Positions 46,712 through 56,113 of a stretch of 64,000 bases of DNA are shown piece after piece. Source of the DNA: Plantago major. Its lineage: Eukaryota; Streptophyta; Magnoliopsida; Lamiales; Plantaginaceae. Where the stretch lies: the NCBI GenBank assembly GCA_026545765.1, contig CM048840.1, positions 17,426,765 to 17,490,764 on the forward strand, written 5' to 3'. A program made the position numbers and the translations under genes. The notes beneath the pieces are model-generated. The model saw only the letters and a program-made list of their open reading frames with translations. It did no database searches and was not told the DNA's origin. The stretch's first letter is position 1, and every line of letters begins with the position of its first letter.

Positions 46712-46868
46712 TGGTTTAAGGTTATCCAAACCAAGGATGACTCTCCAGTCTGAATGTGGTTTAAGGTTCTCCCAACCAGTAATGAATCTGTAGCCTCAGA
46801 TTGGTTTAAGGTTCTCCAAACCAAAGAAGATTCTGCAACCAAAATGTGGTTTAAGGTCCTCCAAACCA
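46712..46868 (-). repeat. Four-unit 45-bp tandem repeat with hairpins in the LINE 3' region
   Basis: The 22-bp motif TGGTTTAAGGTTCTCCAAACCA, with small variants, starts at 46712, 46757, 46802 and 46847, exactly 45 bp apart. TGGTTT and AAACCA can pair as a hairpin. The array lies downstream of ORF2 in a minus-strand 362-codon open frame (46393-47481), where it gives a 15-residue repeat (SLVWRTLNH). That frame is probably fortuitous 3' UTR. Confidence 0.88.
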
Positions 46869-47477
46869 AAGTGTTAGAAGTAAGCAAGTTAAAAATTAAC
46901 ATCTGCTCCTCAATTGGACTAAGAATCTGCACAAAATATAGACAAAAGGACTTGTAGACACAAACAGTTAGTCCAAACAATCCTCCAGTATAATTTATAC
47001 TACTTATGTCAATAGGGACAGAAGAAATCCTTAATAGATATAAGCCATATAAATCACACTTGGGCACAAAAGGGTTATTACAAAACACATTAACCACTGA
47101 AGCAAACAGATTTAGTAACACAGCTAACCTAGCCAGAGTTGGGGGTGGGAAATGACAAAGGATCAGAATTTCCAACTCATCATTTCCTTGACTATTATAA
47201 TGCCAAGTTGCAAAGGAAGAAGGAGACTGATGCCTTAAGGATAGAAGAGAACTAAGACAAGAATAGAAGAGGGAAATAGAGGAGATAGTAGGGGAAAGAA
47301 AGAAAGAACATGGCATTATAATATAAGTTAGAATACAATACCTATACCCTCTTTGATGGGCACTGATATCATCCATACCTTCTCCATCCATAGAGAGTTG
47401 CATGTCAATCAGTAGCACACTGTCAAGGGAAGGAGCTTGTTGCCTCCTCAGGACCTCCATTTTAGGGAAGAAATGAG

Positions 47478-50400
47478 TCATGTGGATATCCTAAGATAAG
47501 GTATCCCAGTATTGTCTGAATAGACAAGCTTCTTCACCTGCTGATTAGCCTGTGCCATATCAAAGACTCTGCTCCATCTTTTAACCAAAGATTCTTTGGC
47601 TAAGCAATCTGCCACAGAATTGCCTTCTCTATGGATATGCTGATAGATGATGTCCATTCCTTGTGTTAAAACCTGTACCTGATTGAAAAGATGAAACACT
47701 TTCCAATTTGATACATTTGCATACTTTTTCAGAGCCAGAATAACATTGTTAGCATCAGATTCCACAATCACCTTATTCAGCCCTAATTGTTTGCAAATTT
47801 TCAAGCCCAAAAAAATAGCATAAAATTCAGCTTCAAAAATAGTTTTCTGTCCCAAAAAATGCTGAAAAAGTTTTAAGGTTCTACCATCTGGACACCTGAT
47901 CACACCTGCAGAAGAAGCAAGATTTGTTCTTGTATCCATAGAACCATCAGTGTTTACCTTCACCCAGCAACTGGGGGGTCTATGCCAGTAGACTAGTACC
48001 AGGGGTTTGGGAATAGGAAGGTGTAAGTGCAGTCCAAAAAAAGTAGCCACTGAACTGTCACCTTTCCACAAAGAAGCAGGGACTTTGAAAGAAAGGTGTA
48101 TGGTAGAAAGGTGCTTCAAATTGACAGAGATAATACCAAAAGCTGTAAGGCTTGAGTTCCTATATTTGGATTCATTCCTAGCTTTCCAAGAGTACCACAC
48201 AATGAGCAGAGGGATGAAGCATCTAATATGGGCTTTTTTAGAGAAGTCAGTGGACAATCTCCAGGAATTAAGTCTACCTGCAATGGTGTGACTTAATAGA
48301 CAAGGAACATCAAAATGCTGTGAAAACCAGACCCAAACCTTATGGACTTCAGAGTTAAACAAGAAAACATTCTCTAGGGTTTCAACTTGATCACAACATT
48401 GACACTTAGAAGCAAGAGAGATGCCAAACATCTGCACCTTACTTTCTACAGGTATCCACCCCTGAATCAACTTCCACCCAAAAATAGAGATAGTTGGGGC
48501 AATGAAAGGACTCCAAAACATTTCAAAAACAGGATTCTCAGGTTTTACAATTCTAACAAGAGCTCTTGCAGTTTTAGTTTCAAAGACCCCATTCACAGAA
48601 AGCTTCCAAAGAGGAAAAGCAGGATTACCAGACTCAACATTCCAATTCTGAAAGATTTTAGCACATATGTGAGCTGGTAAACAAGCTCTCATCTTATCCA
48701 GGTTCCAATGAGTATCCTGAATCCAAACTTTCACCAAAGAGTGATCTATGGAATTATGAACAGCCATGGATTTAAAATCCTCAAGTGTCATTTCAGAAAA
48801 CCAATGATCATGCCACCAATAGATGTTACCTGTCCCTATCTGCCAAAACATGTTATCTTGTGCCAAAGCACTGACTTTCAGAATTCTTCTCCAGGTTGGA
48901 GAGTCAAAGGGTTTAGGGGAAAGATTCCCAGGAAAAACACTTCTACAATACTTGTTATTCATAAAGCCTGCCCACAGAGACCTGTTCTCCCTAAACTTGA
49001 ACCACAATTTTAAAGTAAAAGCAACAGCCATATCTTCCAGTTTAAACACATTCAAACCCTTTTCCAGATAAGGGAAACAAATATTTGACCATTTAGTCCA
49101 ATGTGTTCTTTTTTGGGAGAGGGTAGTACCCCAAAAGAATTTTGCAAAAATTTGCTCAAGTTCAAGGAGAACAGATTTGGGAGAATGAAGGGATTGCAAT
49201 AAGTACAAAGGGACTGCGTTCAAGACACTCTTTATAAGAATCAGTCTACTTCCCTGAGACAAAGTTTCCAAATTCCAACCTAGGAACTTTTCTCTAACTT
49301 TTGCAATTAAAGGCAGATAAAGAATCTTTTTTTGTTGCCCTTTAGCAATGGGAGCTCCCAAGTAGGTAAAAGGGAAAGTCATTGCTGTCATACCTAAAGC
49401 ATGGATAATCCTATCTTGATCAGCTCTTTTCCCTACCAAACAACCACTTTTAAGCAGATTTATCTCCTGACCAGTTTGGCTCTCATACTCAAGAAGGAAA
49501 TTCTTTAACAAATTAACACTATTCTGAGAACCATTATAGAAGATAATACAGTCATCTGCAAAAGCTAAGTGTGAAATGTTCAGACCTCTGGAAACAGAGT
49601 AGTACATATTAGGGTTTGAGTCAAAAAGATGGTTCATAGATTTTGACAAATACTCACTCATCAGAACAAATAAAGCAGGAGACAAGGGGTCTCCTTGCCT
49701 TAAACCTTTATTAGCATGTACAAAACCACAAGATTCACCATTGACTATAAAACTATAGTGACAAGCAGTAACAATGTTCATAACCAAGCAAATCCAGTTA
49801 TCAGCAAAACCAAAAGACCTAAGCATGCAATCCAAAAAGTCCCACCTAACTTTATCATAGGCTTTTTTCATGTCCAACTTCACAATCATGTTATGACCTC
49901 TTACTTTCTTATCTACTGCCAAAGACATTTCTTGAGCCAAGAGAATATTGTCTATGATAGCTCTTCCTTTAATAAAGCCACTTTGATTCTTTGAGATTAA
50001 CAGAGGAAGCACAGAACCAAGCCTATCATTTAGAAGTTTGGAGATAATTTTTTGCAGATTAGTACAAAGACTTATAGGCCTAAAATCACTCCATTCAGCT
50101 GGATCAGGTTTTTTGGGGATTAAAGCAATAGAAGTGTGAGAAAATCCTAAAGGGAGGGGAGATCCAGCAAAAAAGTCTAGCACACACTCCAACAAGTCAA
50201 GCTTAATGAAAGGCCAACAAGTTTGGAAGAATTTACCAGTGTAACCATCTGGCCCTGGAGCTGAGTTAGATTTCAGCCCCATCACCACCGTTTCAAGTTC
50301 CTCTAAAGTAGGAAGTTTGGCTAAAGCCTTATTTTGTTCAACAGTATGGACAGAATCAGGTAGCACAAGGGAGGGGGGAGGGAGAGGGGGAAGGGCTCCT

Positions 50401-50765
50401 GCAAAGTGGACAGAGAAAAAGAGCACAACAGAGTCTTGAACTTCCTTATCAGAAGTAGCAAGAGAGCCTTGATAGGAAATATTATGAATGCCCACTCTAG
50501 CTCTTTTTCTTTTAACCATGTTGTGAAAAAAAGAAGTGTTCCTTTCTCCTTGAGTACACCAGGAGGCAGAGGCTTTTTGCTTCCAATAAGCTTCTTCCTG
50601 ATCAAGTGCTAAAGTAAAAGAGGAGAGTTTAAGTTTAAGCAAGTCAGAAGCCAAAGGAGATGGATTCAGAACCACTTGCATTTCTACCAGTGCAACCTCA
50701 TCTCCTAGTTTTTTCACTTTTTCAAAAACATTTCCAAACACATGCTTATTCCAGAACACTAGAAA
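47478..50765 (-). CDS. LINE ORF2 remnant: reverse transcriptase, zinc-binding region, RNase H
   Basis: Open for about 1095 codons without a break, bounded upstream by TAG (50766-50768) at the truncation point, so there is no natural start. Order: the linker typical after the endonuclease (WNKHVFGNVFEKV), then RT with LKSNSAPGPDGYTGKFF, FRPISLCTNLQKIISK, SGFIKGRAIIDN, KLDMKKAYDKVRWDFL, GLRQGDPLSPALF and catalytic HLAFADDCIIF. A zf-RVT-like segment follows (FGWKLIQGWIPVESK, C-x-C-C), then an RNase H domain (KVNTDGSMD, EAEFYAIFLGL, ESDANNV, HREGNSVADCLAKES). The intact frame suggests a young insertion. It cannot retrotranspose, lacking the endonuclease and ORF1. Confidence 0.93.
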   Translation of the reverse strand, partial: FLVFWNKHVFGNVFEKVKKLGDEVALVEMQVVLNPSPLASDLLKLKLSSFTLALDQEEAYWKQKASASWCTQGERNTSFFHNMVKRKRARVGIHNISYQGSLATSDKEVQDSVVLFFSVHFAGALPPLPPPSLVLPDSVHTVEQNKALAKLPTLEELETVVMGLKSNSAPGPDGYTGKFFQTCWPFIKLDLLECVLDFFAGSPLPLGFSHTSIALIPKKPDPAEWSDFRPISLCTNLQKIISKLLNDRLGSVLPLLISKNQSGFIKGRAIIDNILLAQEMSLAVDKKVRGHNMIVKLDMKKAYDKVRWDFLDCMLRSFGFADNWICLVMNIVTACHYSFIVNGESCGFVHANKGLRQGDPLSPALFVLMSEYLSKSMNHLFDSNPNMYYSVSRGLNISHLAFADDCIIFYNGSQNSVNLLKNFLLEYESQTGQEINLLKSGCLVGKRADQDRIIHALGMTAMTFPFTYLGAPIAKGQQKKILYLPLIAKVREKFLGWNLETLSQGSRLILIKSVLNAVPLYLLQSLHSPKSVLLELEQIFAKFFWGTTLSQKRTHWTKWSNICFPYLEKGLNVFKLEDMAVAFTLKLWFKFRENRSLWAGFMNNKYCRSVFPGNLSPKPFDSPTWRRILKVSALAQDNMFWQIGTGNIYWWHDHWFSEMTLEDFKSMAVHNSIDHSLVKVWIQDTHWNLDKMRACLPAHICAKIFQNWNVESGNPAFPLWKLSVNGVFETKTARALVRIVKPENPVFEMFWSPFIAPTISIFGWKLIQGWIPVESKVQMFGISLASKCQCCDQVETLENVFLFNSEVHKVWVWFSQHFDVPCLLSHTIAGRLNSWRLSTDFSKKAHIRCFIPLLIVWYSWKARNESKYRNSSLTAFGIISVNLKHLSTIHLSFKVPASLWKGDSSVATFFGLHLHLPIPKPLVLVYWHRPPSCWVKVNTDGSMDTRTNLASSAGVIRCPDGRTLKLFQHFLGQKTIFEAEFYAIFLGLKICKQLGLNKVIVESDANNVILALKKYANVSNWKVFHLFNQVQVLTQGMDIIYQHIHREGNSVADCLAKESLVKRWSRVFDMAQANQQVKKLVYSDNTGIPYLRIST

Positions 50766-50784
50766 CTACTGCTTCAATCTAAAA

Positions 50785-51890
50785 AGTTTTGTCATGGTGT
50801 TTGTTAATCAAACATCTATTTTGAGTGTAGCAGGCTGTGTTAACAGCTTCAACCCAATAGATTTCACTTATTTCAGTGTCAGCAAGCATTGTTCTTGCTG
50901 CTTCTTTTAGGGTCCTATTCTTTCTTTCAGCAACACCATTTTGCTGTGGAGTCCTTACGGAAGATAGTTGATGTTGTATACCTTTGCAGGTACAAAACTC
51001 TTTTATGTACTGGTTCACAAACTCAGTACCATGGTCTGTTCTGATTACAGATACCTTGTCATTTTTCATGACTTCAAGCTTATTCAGCAAGTTGGGTATC
51101 TCAACCCTTGCATCAGATTTTTGTTTGAGAAATACAACCCAAGTGAATCTTGAGTAATCATCAACAACAACCAGACCATACTTCTTTCCTGCATAGCTAG
51201 TTACAGAGGATTCAAAAAGATCCATATGTAACATTTGCAGTGGCCTTTCACTGGAGTGTCTAGTTTTAGACTTGAAAGATGTTTTGGATTGTTTTCCCAT
51301 TTGGCAAGCTGAGCATATACCATCCTTTCTATATGCCATTTTGGGTAAACCAACCACCAATTCTTTCTTGGCTAGCTTGTTCAGAGTTTTGAAATTCAAG
51401 TGACTCATTCTTTTATGCCATAGCCAATTTTCTTCAGTGTGGCCAGATTGACTCACCATGAGACATTCTTCAGTTGTGGCGGATGCCCAATCAGCAACAT
51501 AAAGATTTCCTTTTCGCCTAGCAACCAAGACTGTCTGCTTTGACTCATTGTCAATCACTTTGCATAGTTTTGACTTGATCTTGACAGTGTACCCTTTGTC
51601 TACTAATTGACTCATGCTTAGGAGATTATATTTCAATCCCTTTACATGTAGTACTTCAGAGATTGTAAGGGCTCCAAACTTCAGATTGCCAAATCCTATG
51701 GTTGAATTTTCATCTCCTCCAGCAAATCTAATAATTGGTCCATCATTGCATTTTTTGTAGTTAATCAGATTTGCTTTGTCTCCTGTCATGTGCTTCCCAT
51801 ATCCGCTATCAAAATGCCACTTTGGATTAGTCTTTAGAGTGTTCTGTACAAAACAGGAAACATGAGATTAGGTTCTCATACCAACAATGG
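50785..51890 (-). pseudogene. pol: Copia-1 protease and integrase N-terminal part
   Basis: The protease active-site motif F-D-S-G-Y-G-K-H is at about 51800-51825, followed by LHVKGLKYNLLSMSQL. Integrase has the HHCC zinc site (WHKRMSHLN then CSACQMGKQ) and the catalytic DDE residues in LHMDLFE, VIRTDHGTEFVN and [16 protein letters not shown]. The frame runs to the LINE insertion. The D-D-E residues are kept, so inactivation here is due to the LINE. Confidence 0.9.
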
Positions 51891-54411
51891 AACCATCTGG
51901 ACTAAAGAATCTTCCTGTAGGAATCCATTTCTGAATGAATTTCTTAGGGACATTCTTTTGTCTAACAGGAACATAAGGAGGAATTCTAGGTAAATGATTA
52001 GTATCATTGTTATTAAGAATTATTTTCTTCCTTAGTGTGTTCCTTGGTGCTCCTTGTGGTGCTTTCAGATACCTGTCAGGTTGCTGAGTCTGCTTGTCAG
52101 CAAACTTAGCTATTCTTGCTAGATTTCTTCTAGCCCTGGCATTCAGATTTTCAGTGGCTTAACTTTTCTTCCACTTCTGATAATTGCTGTGAGCAATCCT
52201 AGCATTTATCCATCGTTCTTGCTCTTGTTTATACTCACGAGCAAGTTGTTTCCCGATGGCTTTATAGCCAATGCCATTTCAAGCGCCTGGTGCTATCTGA
52301 GTTCTCATCTCAGCAGCTTTGCTAGTCTCTGGGTAGTCTATTTTCTTTCCAGAAAACGTGACATAGGAGAATTTGCCAGCTCCTGCAATTCTTCCTTTCT
52401 GAGAGACATAGCACTGTGGGTGATTATACTTTTCAGTGTTATGTTTCTTTTTCAGAAATATTCCCAACAATTTTCTTTTGAACTTGTTTTTCCCACAAAG
52501 GTTTGGTCGCAACTGCCTTTCCTTTGTCAACAGCCTTAGCTTTCTGACCAATGCGATAGGTTGTTTGGGAATCACCTTGCTGAGCACTGACAAATGTTAT
52601 TCTTTCATCACTCTTATTCAGAGTGGTAGATCTATTTGTTTGTGCGTCCAGCCCAAGTCCTCCTTTTTCTGAAGGATCTCTTAAATAAGATTGTACTTCA
52701 GTAAGAGTGTCACTAGCTTTGACATAAGATTGGAAAGATACTTCCTTCTTTTTGAGTTCCTTATTCTCAGAAAGAAGACCTTCACATTTCTTTTGAAGTT
52801 TGGTCAATGCTTCTTTATGTGACTTTTCTGTCTCAGATATCTGAGCTTTGAGAAATGCATTTTCAGCTTCCTTTTTCTCAGATATCTTGAGTAATTGTGA
52901 ATTTTCCTTTACAAGAGAATTCTTTTCTTCTTCAAGGATTTCGGCTCTAGCTCGGACCATTAGAAATTCTCTTTCGTAGAGATCAAGTTCTCTTCTGAGA
53001 TGTTCCAGATCTTTGATTCCTTCCTCATCACTTTCATAAGTATAACAAGAAGTATGTGTTACCTCATCAGCCATTAGACAAGGTTCAATGTTGGAGATAT
53101 CTGGAAAGATTTCTTCAGCCACTCCACACACTTCTTTCTTCTTTTGACCAAAGTCAACCACTTCATGAGAGACACCACACATCTCTGGAGAAGGCAGTGT
53201 GGAATCATCTGAGTCTTCATCCTCAGAATCAGACTCAATGTCTAGAGCATCCAGTTGGATTTGTATCTTCTTTCTTTCCTCAGTGAGCAGAGCTCTCTGA
53301 CCTCTCTTGAAGTTTCTTCTATCTTTCTTGTCACCTGTCTTAAGCTTGTTGAGGACAAGGCAATCCTTTTTGAAATGACCAGGTTTCTGACAATAGAAAC
53401 AGATATCGTTTCCGATTTCTGCTTCCTCAGTACTAGATGCTTTCTGAGCCGGCTTGTTCAGCGAGCTAGACAGTTGCATATTTTTGTACTGATGATAATT
53501 TGAGCCTAGATGCTTTTTCAGCTTCTCATTGGCTTTTCTTCTCTCAATCTCCCGACTGACATATTGTGTCATCATTTGCTTTACAGTAAGAGCATTCTCC
53601 TCAGTCACCTCCTTGCCTTCCTTCTTTTCAGAAGTTCCTTGAGCAACTAGAGCAATATTCTACAACTTTTCAGTTGTTTGTCTCTTTGAGTTGTCTCATA
53701 GTCAACTGTGGCAAGGTGAGAGAAAAGTTCCACTAGAGTGATATCTGGCATTCCTTGGTTAAAGTAAAAAAACTTTGTATGCTCCCAGTTATGATTTAGA
53801 CTTCTCACAATAGTCTTAATTTTTTCTGGTTGGGTATATCTATTAATTTCACCAAGAGCAGCCATGTCACTCATGAGTTTTGTAAACCGAAAATCTAGTT
53901 CTTCAAGAGTCTCTGTGGGACCTTGTTTAAAGTTTTGGAATTTGAGATTCAAAACTTCGAACTTATTTTCTTTTGTTTTCTCAATGCCGATACAGATTTC
54001 CTCAATCAGTTGCCAGACTACTTTTGTCGTTTTTGCACCCCACAGTTTACACTGTATGTGCTCTGGAGTAGAACGTATGATGATATTGCGAGCCTGACCA
54101 TCCAGTCGATTTCTCTTGGCATCTTTCGATGTCCAGAGCTCTCTGGGTTTTGGCTCGTAAATAACTTGACTGGTAGGTCTCCCACTGGTTGACGCATCTG
54201 TCTGTGTGGAGCCACCACTTGGTTCTTCATTAGTGGGAACTCTGTCTCTACCATTAGAAACCTCCATGACCTGCTTGAGTTGTTGAATGACTATGGGGCC
54301 ATTCTTTATTACTTCGATCATTTGATCACTGATGTCTAGGTGGAGCATCATGTTGTTCTTCCATTTCTCATAATTCTCTGGCTTGAGAATTGGGGCGTCA
54401 CTTAAAGACAT
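51891..54411 (-). pseudogene. gag: Copia-1 gag
   Basis: Starts ATG 54409-54411 (MSLSDAPILKPENYEKWKNN), continuing with LWTSKDAKRNRLDGQARNII and the UBN2-like LIEEICIGIEKTKENKFEVL. A shift at about 53650 moves to the next frame, which has a perfect CCHC zinc knuckle (CFYCQKPGHFKKDC), an acidic tract, a coiled coil and a basic C-terminal part with further stops (52437-52441 and near 52160-52280). The long gag C-terminal extension is unusual for copia and is shared with copia-2. Confidence 0.87.
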
Positions 54412-54515
54412 GCTGCAGCAAACACACTAAACAAACAAATCAAGTGTAGGTGAAAGGCAGTTAGTGGGCACTTATCTGGGATTTAGGTTCAGTGCATAAG
54501 GCTTGGGAACCTCCC

Positions 54516-54527
54516 GCTCTGATACCA
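54516..54527 (-). other. Primer-binding site of copia-1
   Basis: Minus-strand TGGTATCAGAGC lies two bases from the LTR remnant end, matching the initiator Met tRNA 3' end. Confidence 0.85.
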
Positions 54528-54529
54528 CT

Positions 54530-54587
54530 TGTTGTTCCAGATAACGGCAAAGTAAAAGACTTGGGGGGGGGGGGGGTTGTTAGGAAT
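54530..54587 (-). repeat. Remnant of the copia-1 5' LTR
   Basis: Only the last 58 bp are here (TGTTGTTCCAGATAACGG on the plus strand, then TAAAAGAC and 14 G). They match the end of the 3' LTR at 35528. Copia-2 begins at once after the G run, so the rest of this LTR should lie beyond copia-2, outside the window. Confidence 0.85.
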
Positions 54588-55996
54588 ATCTGTTAGTATT
54601 TTGATCATTCATCACATGTTCTTATCTTAGCCAGAAAGGTGATTAAGTACTCTTGGTTCACTTGAACATTGTAAAAGAGGAAATCACTAAGTATGATTAA
54701 TCTAGTAAATCTTGTATTAGGATTATAGGTCTCTGAGTGTAATTTTTTATTTCCAAGAAGACCATGAAGATCAATCCTAGCAATGGAGCTTTTCTGAAGA
54801 TTACAAGACCGGAGATTGCACAAGATTTATGAAGACACCAAGGTTTAGTCTCACTCGGAAAGACTATGTCCTTAATCCTTTCTTAAGTGCATTTAGTTAC
54901 TTTTGAAACATGATTCTGGAACATATGACATCATGAGTATGGAGCATGCAAGCCATCAGAAAGGCTAATGTATCCGTTGAAGACTACAGGACAAGAAATA
55001 GTACATGTGCATTAATTGCATCGGCAGAAAAGCCGCTAAAGCACAGTCCTCTCTGAGATATGAGACAAGGACTTCTGAGTACTCATTTCAAGATAAGTAT
55101 AGACTGAATTTGAATTGTGTCTAACGGATAACATCCCAACGACTATCTAATTTATCTATAAATATCACACACTTAGATCTTTGAGAAATCAAGAACGATC
55201 TAACTTGCAAACTTACAATCTAGCAAAGTATTCTCTCAAGCACTCTACTACCCTTTCGAAAGCTTTACATTGCTTGAAGAATCACTAGTAGTTCTAAGTT
55301 GTCACGAACCTTAACAAGAGATTGTTATTCGTGAAAGAGTTGAACTATCGATAACCTTTACAAGCTCATTCTCCGAGCAGACATCAATTACTTGGGTCAA
55401 GAAGCGGTGCCATACACTGAACAAGTGTATTAAGTAGTCTTGTTCTACTAGACTGTCTGGAAACATAACTGAAAAGTTATACACGAAGCCTCTCTGACAA
55501 ACCTTATAACCAACACCATCAAGGCGTGGAGTAGAGGAAGTACTTGATTTGGGAAATCAAGGAATAACTCCAAGGTTATCTGAGTAGAGGAAGTACTTAG
55601 CTCTAGGAGCTGGGGAATAACTCAGGGGGAACATTTGGTTGGGAACCAATTGTTTAAGAATCTTAGAATAGGATTTTTGTAAGGTGAACTCAATTATCTA
55701 TTCTAGTGAATTGTAGGTCTCAGAAAGACCGAAGTGGATTAGTTGGAGGATTACGCCACCTCCAGATACCACTATATTTGCTGTGTTATTTACCTTTCTG
55801 TATTTATCTTTCAGCAAAGCACACACACATACTTATTGTTTCTGCACTTACCTATCTTAAAGTCTTCCGCGCTCTGAATCTAAGTATCAGAAACCCCCCA
55901 GGTTTCTGAGAAACTGTGTTTATCGACAAAAGTTTTAAAAGACTATTCATCCCCCCTCCCCTCTAGTCTTTTACTTTGCCGTTATCTGGACCAACA
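54588..55996 (+). repeat. 5' LTR of copia-2, 1409 bp
   Basis: Starts TGTTAGGAATATCTG and ends GTTATCTGGACCAACA, the same termini as the copia-1 LTR. A C-rich stretch (CCCCCCTCCCC, about 55949-55960) lies near the end, in the position of the poly(G/C) run of copia-1. Confidence 0.9.
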
Positions 55997-55998
55997 AG

Positions 55999-56010
55999 TG
56001 GTATCAGAGC
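55999..56010 (+). other. Primer-binding site of copia-2
   Basis: TGGTATCAGAGC two bases after the LTR, complementary to initiator Met tRNA. Confidence 0.88.
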
Positions 56011-56113
56011 GGGAGGTTCCCAAGCCTTCTGCACTGAACCTAGATCCCCAGATAGGTGAAGAAACTTTGTCCCTTTCTGAGGACTATATAATTTGTGTGT
56101 TAAGTGTGCAGGT

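Larger units (their letters stand above)
46174..50784 (-). mobile_element. 5'-truncated L1-type LINE inside copia-1 integrase
   Basis: A 17-bp target duplication AGTTTTGTCATGGTGTT flanks the insert (46157-46173 and 50785-50801). The minus-strand 3' end is a poly(A)-like tail (46175-46194 on the plus strand is mostly T). Removing the insert joins NKHHDKT to the GRPPSIKHL part of the copia integrase. The element starts inside ORF2 after the endonuclease, so ORF1 and the APE domain are missing, which is usual for incomplete reverse transcription. Confidence 0.95.
35528..54587 (-). mobile_element. Copia-1: Ty1/copia element, minus strand, split by a LINE and by copia-2
   Basis: Order along the minus strand: a 58-bp 5' LTR remnant (54530-54587), PBS, gag, protease, integrase (split by a LINE), RT, RNase H, a long extra gene (43035 to 37509), polypurine tract and 3' LTR (35528-37141). 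INT before RT makes it copia. The PBS and the sense gene after pol suggest the Sirevirus lineage. Without the LINE the visible part is about 14.4 kb, large for copia. Every coding segment has stops or shifts, so it is dead. It inserted into the gag of copia-3. Confidence 0.9.

Noticed and set aside
46393..47481. 362-codon minus-strand frame after LINE ORF2
   Set aside because: It lies in the LINE 3' region, has no known domain, and its repeat (SLVWRTLNH) is explained by the 45-bp DNA repeat. A coding role cannot be excluded but is not supported.
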